The notes beneath the pieces are model-generated. The model did no database searches. It worked only from the letters and a program-made list of their open reading frames with translations, and was not told the origin of the DNA. The translations under genes were made by a program, and so were the position numbers. This document shows positions 60,579 through 64,000 of a stretch of 64,000 nucleotides of DNA, in pieces (position 1 is the first letter of the stretch; each line of letters begins with the position of its first letter). The DNA comes from Endomychus coccineus (taxonomy: Eukaryota > Arthropoda > Insecta > Coleoptera > Endomychidae): contig OY294068.1 in NCBI GenBank assembly GCA_958510875.1, positions 30,980,297-31,044,296 on the forward strand, read 5' to 3'.

Positions 60579-61775
60579 CCGAAACCGTTTATCGTACAGA
60601 AAACAGCTTTTGCAAGCATTTTCTACTCATAGTAAGCTTTGTTCTGTGCTATACATTTTTTTTTGTCATGATTGGTGAAGATTTTGAAGGGGTAGTGGGT
60701 GTTTTTCTCCCCAACTTCGACTCCACTGGAAAAAGTTCGGTTTTGAGCAATCATTTGAACCGCCAAATGTTTTCTACACAAAAAAGGTACTCTTGGTCAT
60801 AAGCTCTAAAGACGACCGTTTTCGAGAAAAATCAACTTTTATGTTGAAAAACATGGTCAATTGTTTGGTTTTGTTTCTTGTTCTAATGTTTGAATAAATT
60901 TTGTTTAATTAGTAAGAATTGACCATCTTTTTCAACATAAAAGTTGATTTTTCTCGGAAACGGTCAACCTTTGAGCTTATGACCAAGGGTACCTTTTTTG
61001 TGTAGAAAACATTGGCGGTTCAAATGGCTGACTCAAAACCGTACTTTTTCCAGTGGCGTAGAAGTTGGGGAGAAAAACGCCCACTGCCCCTTCAAAATAT
61101 TATGAGTAAAAAATGTTAGCAAAAGCGGTTCTCTATACGATAAACAGTTCCGGAGATATTTGCAAAAAACTAAATTTTTTTGTCAATTTCAACACCCTGT
61201 ATCTCAAAAACTAAGAGTCTGTTCATATATGTTAATAGGAACTTTTTTTCTCAGAATCAAATTTTCTATCGACTGTTGAAGTTCTGCTACTAAAACCTGG
61301 GACACCCTGTAGTACTGAATATTTACAATTTTAAAGCGTTGAGTATATTTATAAATTTTCGTCAATCGTGTTGTGTCGACTATCGAAATGTCGGATAGCG
61401 AAATATGTACCTTCACAGATGCGAAATAGCGAAAAATTGAAAGGTCATATTTGAACAACTCATAATTAACAATAAATTTGGGTAAGTCAATGAATCGTTC
61501 AATTTCTAGAATCTTGCCATGATTTTGCACAAAACACAAATGAAAGAGAATTGGTACTCAGTGCTTCAACTAATTCACATACTGAAAGGAATTGTGAAAC
61601 ATCGTGGACCAGAGAAGAAGATAAAACAATATTAGAAACTTTCCAGCAGAGAAATAATAAGGAAAAAGCTTTCCAACATATATCAGAAATGTTGAAAAAT
61701 AGGAGCGTTACAGAAATAAAAAATAGGTTCCAAAAATTAATGTCTCTGTTACAACAGATGGCAAGTATTTCATAA
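40511..61775 (+). CDS. mute: GON4L / muscle wasted homologue (nuclear transcription co-regulator), 16 exons
   Basis: Exons: 40511-40857, 40911-41052, 41117-41489, 41765-42045, 45652-45840, 45897-46033, 48211-48237, 48288-48461, 48518-48857, 51757-52443, 52505-52685, 54622-55072, 57533-57728, 57787-57972, 58026-58422, 61510-61775. All junctions use GT/AG, all phases agree, and the total is 4374 bp (1457 residues plus TAA). Order of regions: acidic N-terminus; conserved RTRSKLSLSSTPLEVIEEAF and ITTDMYD block; the LEQQMRQHVQMLTQYYLL block; a low-complexity basic/acidic middle; one PAH-type repeat (exon 12); Cys/His cluster (exon 13); Lys-rich region (exon 15); C-terminal SANT/Myb-like domain (exon 16). 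Family knowledge: GON4L interacts with co-repressors, and Drosophila muscle wasted acts in histone-gene control and muscle maintenance. Most of the 21-kb span is transposon sequence in introns 4, 6, 9, 11, 12 and 15. Exons 5, 7 and 10 are the least certain boundaries. Confidence 0.9.
42309..42350 (-). ncRNA. Hammerhead ribozyme motif, left end of Penelope-like element 2
   Basis: On the minus strand, reading from 42350: GTCTT (helix I), CTGATGA (core box C3-A9), one extra T, GGTC/GACC (helix II) closed by the GNRA loop GCGA, GAAA (core), C-GTAC-G (a 2-bp helix III counting the A-T pair, with a 4-base loop), TA (cleavage position), AAGAC (helix I, exact complement of GTCTT). Cleavage is expected between 42314 and 42313. 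Very short helix III is typical of Penelope-associated hammerheads. The extra T after A9 is unusual. Confidence 0.85.
42493..44700 (-). mobile_element. Tc1/mariner-superfamily transposon with ~420-bp terminal inverted repeats (element B)
   Basis: The ends CAGGATGGTCCAGTTTCG (42493) and GAAAGTGGACCAACCTG (to 44700) are inverted copies, with TA at 42491-42492 and 44701-44702. The repeats run inward to about 42912 and 44280 (the shared inner edge is CGTTTGCCAGTAAAAAATTA and its mirror), so each is about 420 bp. The length is 2208 bp. It sits inside Penelope-like element 2 and interrupts the arm that the right copy shows uninterrupted, so it arrived after that element. Confidence 0.93.
43011..44106 (-). 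pseudogene. DDE transposase of element B, one N-terminal frameshift
   Basis: The minus-strand frame is open from about 44055 down to the stop at 43011. An AUG start near 44106 (MLFSNNE) reaches it only through a frameshift and stops around 44050-44080, so the gene is nearly intact but broken. N-terminal DUF4817-like part: CDGNAEAAVREYRRCYPNRR; second helix-turn-helix: SSRKAAQNLHIPKSTILRTL. Catalytic motifs: ILWMDESSF, IQLDGAAPHF, RSPDLNPLDF, with 45 residues between the second and third acidic residues, nine more than in element A. It belongs to the same broad group as element A but is a different family. Confidence 0.85.
44932..45138 (-). pseudogene. C-terminal fragment of a Penelope-type endonuclease
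   Basis: SALALAKHYCFDYNHQFDYK followed by STKETNYYKRSILEMIHRKR resembles the end of the GIY-YIG domain of Penelope-like proteins: an A-x-H motif, then a DF...IL...ET..Y.RxxxE.xxI pattern. The catalytic GIY-YIG motif lies further N-terminal and is missing because the copy is truncated. The bases of its start and end are repeated in inverted order at 45132-45162, marking the inner edge of the inverted arm. Confidence 0.65.
45503..45544 (+). ncRNA. Hammerhead ribozyme motif, right end of Penelope-like element 2
   Basis: GTCTT 45503-45507, CTGATGA 45508-45514, T 45515, GGTC 45516-45519, loop GTGA 45520-45523, GACC 45524-45527, GAAA 45528-45531, CGTACGTA 45532-45539, AAGAC 45540-45544. The only difference from the left copy is the loop (GTGA against GCGA), and both loops obey the GNRA rule. 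Expected cleavage lies between 45539 and 45540. It points rightwards, in the sense orientation of the GON4L transcript and 107 bases before exon 5. Confidence 0.87.
45652..48857 (+). CDS. mute: GON4L exons 5-9: central conserved region
   Basis: Exons 45652-45840, 45897-46033, 48211-48237, 48288-48461 and 48518-48857. Exon 5 reads LLLLEQQMRQHVQMLTQYYL and exon 6 DALDLIENWENMF. Exon 7 is only 27 bp (QYFTDSLKQA across its junctions) and is followed by a 50-bp intron (GTAAGT to TTGCAG). Exon 8 has FPPFLLKIVSESDVFIYPYL and exon 9 LIALGLEQFIPYLSLDTSNL with the PGRSELSVYRHICDRK stretch, matching the central homology of GON4L. If exon 7 is instead read straight through, the phase from exon 6 gives a stop within 12 codons, which supports the short exon. 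Confidence 0.85.
46074..48072 (+). mobile_element. 2-kb DNA transposon of unassigned family, copy 1 (GON4L intron 6)
   Basis: The ends TAGGCTGTGC (46074-46083) and GCACAGCCTA (48063-48072) are inverted, and the inverted repeats extend about 650 bp inward. GTAAACAT is present immediately outside both ends (46066-46073 and 48073-48080), an 8-bp target duplication. The 650-bp centre holds the end of a reading frame. Eight-base duplications are typical of hAT, P and a few other DNA transposon groups, but such long inverted repeats are not usual for hAT and I cannot assign the family. The length is 1999 bp. Confidence 0.88.
46819..47099 (+). pseudogene. ORF remnant in transposon copy 1
   Basis: It starts MWRSRCIDELFFQHTRNLLK, with LTEDSSAWNNNESYIEAKEK following. 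Two short deletions relative to copy 2 (around 46980-47015) remove the NDTAERG segment and shift the frame. The end (KNKEQKQYLLKVVEEHWRRI, then SVAKKALM and stop) is recovered in the next frame. About 90 of the 105-110 residues are preserved. No catalytic motif is visible; it looks like the C-terminal part of a larger protein whose N-terminal part was lost. Confidence 0.6.
48880..50230. repeat. ~140-bp repeat units, direct and inverted, in GON4L intron 9
   Basis: Direct units at about 49625-50070 share TTGGCCAATTACTCCCCAGG (near 49792 and 49932, spacing 141; a diverged copy sits near 49665), AAATGTAAAATCTGA, and CGACCTCGAAAACCCCCGAG. An inverted unit lies at about 48885-49030 (CCTGGGGAGTAATTGGCCAA). 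A diverged partial unit continues to about 50230. The plus and minus frames across them are repeats read through, not genes. Between the inverted and direct parts lies ~600 bp of ordinary AT-rich sequence. Confidence 0.75.
50231..51756. other. Rest of GON4L intron 9 without a recognised element
   Basis: The part at 50500-50760 is more GC-rich and has a 102-codon minus frame without recognised motifs. It may be an old repeat. Nothing else was seen. Confidence 0.35.
51757..55072 (+). CDS. mute: GON4L exons 10-12, including a PAH-type repeat
   Basis: Exon 10 (51757-52443) starts after TTGATTTTCTAG and keeps phase with exon 9. A second acceptor at 51795-51796 would break phase. Exon 10 encodes a Ser/Lys-rich segment (KKVVRRIFFPSTTKA, then KLVQKRSAKSNLSKEF). 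Exon 11 (52505-52685) has AAAEKRKAKIRKEYLANLSL. Exon 12 (54622-55072) starts QFAQAYFDKLKDTLEAEDHK and continues through FENVNLSTGDAVDLYKRIEP to a further helical segment. This is the four-helix paired amphipathic helix (PAH) type fold, which in Sin3-type proteins binds short helices of partners and is known from GON4L. Confidence 0.87.
53199..54550 (-). pseudogene. 5'-truncated non-LTR retrotransposon (reverse transcriptase) in GON4L intron 11
   Basis: The minus strand from 54544 encodes DQHGFMRGRSTVTNL, VVFTDFSKVFDKISHRLLLE (the catalytic-block Asp in the FxDFSKAFD motif) and YGVPQGSNLDPLFFIIFIND (GVPQGSxLGP motif). It breaks at SADD, where FADD is expected. The second frame (53945-53352) carries the thumb and C-terminus (HSGITLDSKWSFSNHIEDVV, then FALVRSKLEYACV) and ends with a proper C-terminal tail. 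The 3' end has the simple repeat (TAAA)n, seen as TTTATTTATTTATTTA at about 53203-53220. A CR1- or Jockey-like clade fits; endonuclease and ORF1 are missing. Confidence 0.85.
55195..57180 (+). mobile_element. 2-kb DNA transposon of unassigned family, copy 2 (GON4L intron 12)
   Basis: The ends TAGGCTGTGC (55195-55204) and GCACAGCCTA (57171-57180) are flanked by an exact 8-bp target duplication GTAAGTAT (55187-55194 and 57181-57188). The inverted repeats extend about 670 bp inward. Sequence, length (1986 bp) and layout are nearly those of copy 1 at 46074, but the two copies differ by small insertions and deletions in the centre. Confidence 0.9.
55930..56242 (+). pseudogene. ORF remnant in transposon copy 2
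   Basis: ATG at 55930 (MWRTRCIDELFSQHTRN), then a one-base insertion near 55983 shifts the frame. The next frame runs LLKRFNVHCEFLTEDPSAWK, then NDTAERGIALITKYNSELTK, then NKEQKQYLLKVVEEHRRRIP and SVAKKALM with a stop at 56242. It is the more complete of the two copies, about 104 residues. I recall similar NDxAERG...EEQKQxLLxVVxxHR patterns in proteins of arthropod DNA transposons, but that is unverified and I give no function. Confidence 0.6.
57533..58422 (+). CDS. mute: GON4L exons 13-15: Cys/His cluster and Lys-rich region
   Basis: Exons 57533-57728, 57787-57972 and 58026-58422, separated by 58- and 53-bp introns. Exon 13 ends with a compact cluster of metal-binding-type residues, LACICMCHKLEA then QHCVKCGLR, possibly one zinc site (Cys, Cys, Cys, His and then His, Cys, Cys). 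Exon 15 is strongly basic (KRKRARGKSPRKTKPKQ and later KTVKPRKTDKSK), suitable for nuclear localisation or nucleic-acid contact. The exon 15 donor is GGTG|GTAAGT; reading beyond it stops at once. Confidence 0.85.
58510..59590. repeat. ~1.1-kb palindrome built of ~200-bp units (GON4L intron 15)
   Basis: The ends TCCAGGCAA (58510) and TTGCCTGGA (59590) are inverted copies. The arms remain complementary through ATGACTATCAAGACCGCGGG and its mirror near 59487-59506 and through CTCCTCTGAGGGGTTGAA. Within each arm a block containing GGGTCGCCGATCACGATTCC and a CCAGATGGGAAATTTGG-like phrase occurs twice, about 200 bases apart. The centre is near 59090, at GGTCAAAAATGACTAGAGGT. No coding capacity. Confidence 0.85.
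59771..60578 (+). pseudogene. 5'-truncated non-LTR retrotransposon inserted in the MITE
   Basis: The frame 59782-60339 (185 codons) encodes the part after the reverse transcriptase: LCKKLSTQLFLLRQMKKVLS, TYHALFHTHLIYGILLWGKS, RMQKKAVRIIAGVPLNEHCQ and a C-terminus with NVFRRRVKKYLL. The frame is intact to its stop, but everything N-terminal is missing. The 3' end is the microsatellite (ATCT)12 at 60531-60578, the usual simple-repeat tail of such insertions. The MITE arm is interrupted exactly over this interval. Confidence 0.82.
60531..60578. repeat. (ATCT)12 microsatellite
   Basis: Twelve exact ATCT units form the 3' tail of the non-LTR copy and border the resumed MITE arm (CCGAAACC). Confidence 0.97.
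61510..61775 (+). CDS. mute: GON4L exon 16: C-terminal SANT/Myb-like domain
   Basis: The last exon follows the acceptor TTTCTAG (61503-61509), joins in phase with exon 15 and encodes 88 residues. TSWTREEDKTILETFQQ, then KAFQHISEMLKNRSVTEIKN and RFQKLMSLL, form the SANT/Myb-like domain that ends GON4L proteins. The Trp and the acidic EED of helix 1 are present, while later Trp positions are replaced, as in GON4L rather than DNA-binding Myb. The TAA at 61773-61775 ends the protein, and AATAAA follows at 61876. Confidence 0.92.
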
Positions 61776-61875
61776 TGAAATTTGTATATGAGTGTGGATA
61801 GTAGAATAAGCATAAAGTTTAATAATATTAGTCATTGATTTTACACAATAATGTACCTCATTGAAAATATTTTCA

Positions 61876-61881
61876 AATAAA
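61876..61881 (+). terminator. GON4L polyadenylation signal
   Basis: AATAAA about 100 bases after the GON4L stop codon, the first good signal in the 3' flank. Confidence 0.55.
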
Positions 61882-64000
61882 ATATATACTGCAAAGAAGT
61901 CTATTTTTTACTAGGTTAAAGAATCTGTAAGTTCTCACTTTAGGTGGAATTTAACTGTAAACATTTTAATACTAGGAAATTTTTTTAAAAATAATATTGC
62001 ATATAAACAGCGGTAATCTCCTATGGTATGAACACATAACTTTGCTTTCAATATCTTCATTATTGTGGCCAAACCAGAAAATATCAAAGTTATCAGTGAG
62101 TTGTCGAATTCAATTTTTTTCCTAGTGGCGGCTGGTACTAGAGGCCACAAGCAACCACCAAGATAAACACAGAAAGAAATTCGCATGTAATGCAGTGCAT
62201 TATTTTATTCCGCACGTCAGGCGCATGCAATGCTAACTCTCAAAACTATGTACCGGGGAACGTTATGAAGTGTACCTACTTCAAGTATGATTCGGCTGAC
62301 TACGGTTATCTTCGCCATACGCGCTTATACCGTCTGTTTGGGGCACAAAGCAGCGTATCTCCAGCTGAATGAATTGCAAGTAAGTAAATAAGACTCAGTA
62401 ATACATTTAAATATTTAATTCAATATGAACATTATTATGGAATAAATAAATCTAAGAGTAATCACAATTATATTAAGTCGAGATAATCAGTTCAAACTAC
62501 ACTCAAAATATTCATTCAGATTATAAAATAATTTTTCTAGTAAGTGAGATTTTATTTTCATCTTAACTGCATGTTTTTAGCATTATTTATTCGTTATATT
62601 AGAAGCAATACTGTTGAAATGTCGTTTTCTCTGAAAAATATTCCATAATTTATGGTAACCTGGAATATACAATCGAATTATAGGATATTTAAATTTTTAA
62701 ATATAGAACTATTCCATTCCATTGCATCATTTGTTCAGAAAGCGACAACGTCGCGCACCTTTTATGAATGGGGGCTTGGTTCTGTACTACGCAATTTGAC
62801 AGCTTCTGTATTTCTCGTAGCTATTTCGAAGCGGTGTTGCCTTACAAGTGGTACCAAGTTTTCAATCATAGTTACAGCGTTGCCAATAAGGAGTAATTAT
62901 GACTCGGCGACAAAGAGGTCCGTTGGTTTTCTTTGTCATACTTCATGTAATCATTGCGACAAGTCAAATTGAGTTTTATGAATGAGATGTTTCGTCTCCT
63001 TAGAATAATAGGTCTCTGGTTAGTACCTACCTGGTACCTACGCCACGACGTATAACTAACACATGCATGCAGAAATCGTTGTAAGACTTGAATGGTAAAT
63101 ACCACGATATTTTGAGTACTTTTAACGAGTATTTTACCTAAAAGTAACGAATAGTTACAAGTGTAGTATAGGAATCTTCCATCCCTATACGAGATTATCT
63201 AAAATCCCTCTATTACAGAATACGACCTTATTTCTATTATTAAATGTATTTAATTCATATGTTTATAATTCATAGCCGATACGTAAACAATATGTTTAGT
63301 GTTACGATAATATAAACATATTGTTTAGTATAAGCTACCTTGACATGGACACCGTGGGAACCTCGACCCCAAGGTAGTTATCAATAGACTGATATATATT
63401 GTTATGATTTCATTTCCTAAACAATAAAATGATAAAATTAGAACTTACCGAACATTGAAAATCAGAAAAGATTAATAAAAAGATATTATCTGGTATTAAA
63501 ATACAATGTTAAAAGTTAAATAATAGTTAGGTATGATATAATGAACAATCTAAAACATAATAAACAACAATGTAATTAGAATAAAAGTGTAAAACAAGAA
63601 CTTCAGTGAAAGTGAATAAACGTAAAGTGTTACGAAGGCAGAAATCATAATTAAAATGATTACAAAAACTATCATGAGATAGCACAAACTATTGAAAAAT
63701 GTTATAGATATAAGGTAGGATTAGTAAATTTGAGTTATATAATGTTAAAGAAATGTTATTGATATGTTATATTATGTATTAGTTTTTAATAATGACAACT
63801 GTCAAATTTATAATAATTATAGAAATAATCATATTAATAATAACCTTATCTTATACCAAAGTGTGTGGAAAAATGTAGGCAATATGAATTTAAAAAGAAG
63901 GAATCATTATCATTAAAAAAAAGTTGAAAATCACCAATAATTAAAAATTTAAAGAATACTAAGTTCTGATTGGTCGAGGCGATTTTATAGACGTCAGACT
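61882..64000. other. 3' flank of GON4L without a recognisable gene
   Basis: Only chance frames occur (for example 62652-62972 plus and 61935-62186 minus). A GC-richer patch with the frame 62190-62372 has no recognisable motif. The last kilobase is very AT-rich. Confidence 0.4.

Larger units (their letters stand above)
59627..61309. mobile_element. Fold-back MITE with CAGGGTGTCCC ends, interrupted by a non-LTR copy
   Basis: The left end CAGGGTGTCCCAGGTTTTAG (59627) is mirrored by CTAAAACCTGGGACACCCTG (61309). The left arm runs 59627-59770, is cut by the non-LTR insertion, and resumes at 60579 (CCGAAACCGTTTATCGTACA, mirrored near 61131-61153). The arms meet near 60885. Without the insertion it would be about 870 bp, almost all palindrome. 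The CAGGGTGT start resembles that of element A, so it may be a non-autonomous member of the Tc1/mariner superfamily, but the flanking TA is not clean on the left. Confidence 0.8.

Noticed and set aside
1..64000. CRISPR arrays, bacterial operons or ribosomal RNA
   Set aside because: None seen; intron-split genes and transposon types are those of an animal nuclear genome.

Overview
The window looks like nuclear DNA of an insect. It is AT-rich, protein genes are split by short introns (about 50-65 bp) with GT/AG ends, the recognisable proteins are animal nuclear and ER proteins, and the space between and inside genes is crowded with insect-type mobile elements. I cannot name the species.

Three genes can be assembled with all exon phases agreeing. 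(1) Herp/HERPUD homologue, plus strand, 24974-28358, 3 exons, 311 aa: a ubiquitin-like ER membrane protein of ER-associated degradation. (2) Tipin, minus strand, 38503-35409, 2 exons, 317 aa: the Swi3/Csm3 family replication-fork protection protein. (3) GON4L/muscle wasted homologue, plus strand, 40511-61775, 16 exons, 1457 aa: a nuclear transcription co-regulator with a PAH repeat and a C-terminal SANT/Myb-like domain. Tipin and GON4L are head to head, with a small possible minus-strand gene (38692-38907) and a CRE-like site between them.

Layout. 1-24970 has no convincing host gene. It holds a ~400-bp tandem array (480-2310), non-LTR, SINE and hAT remnants, a decayed Penelope-like element (5031-7392), a ~98-bp minisatellite, hairpin elements and a 2.2-kb Tc1/mariner-superfamily transposon with ~415-bp inverted repeats (16707-18883). 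24974-28358 is Herp, whose second intron carries a Tc1-like transposon. 28360-35400 is intergenic, with a ~1-kb palindrome, a non-LTR RNase H remnant and a candidate solo LTR split by a MITE. 35409-61775 is Tipin plus GON4L. The GON4L introns contain a Penelope-like element with two intact-looking hammerhead ribozyme motifs, itself split by a second long-TIR transposon; two copies of a 2-kb element with 8-bp target duplications; a non-LTR copy; and palindromic repeats. 61776-64000 has no gene I can support.

The most interesting signals are: the outward-facing hammerhead motifs at both ends of the Penelope-like element in GON4L intron 4; the 14-bp target duplication that places this element against the exon 5 splice acceptor; and the unassigned 2-kb element family whose two copies sit in duplicated GTAAACAT and GTAAGTAT targets.
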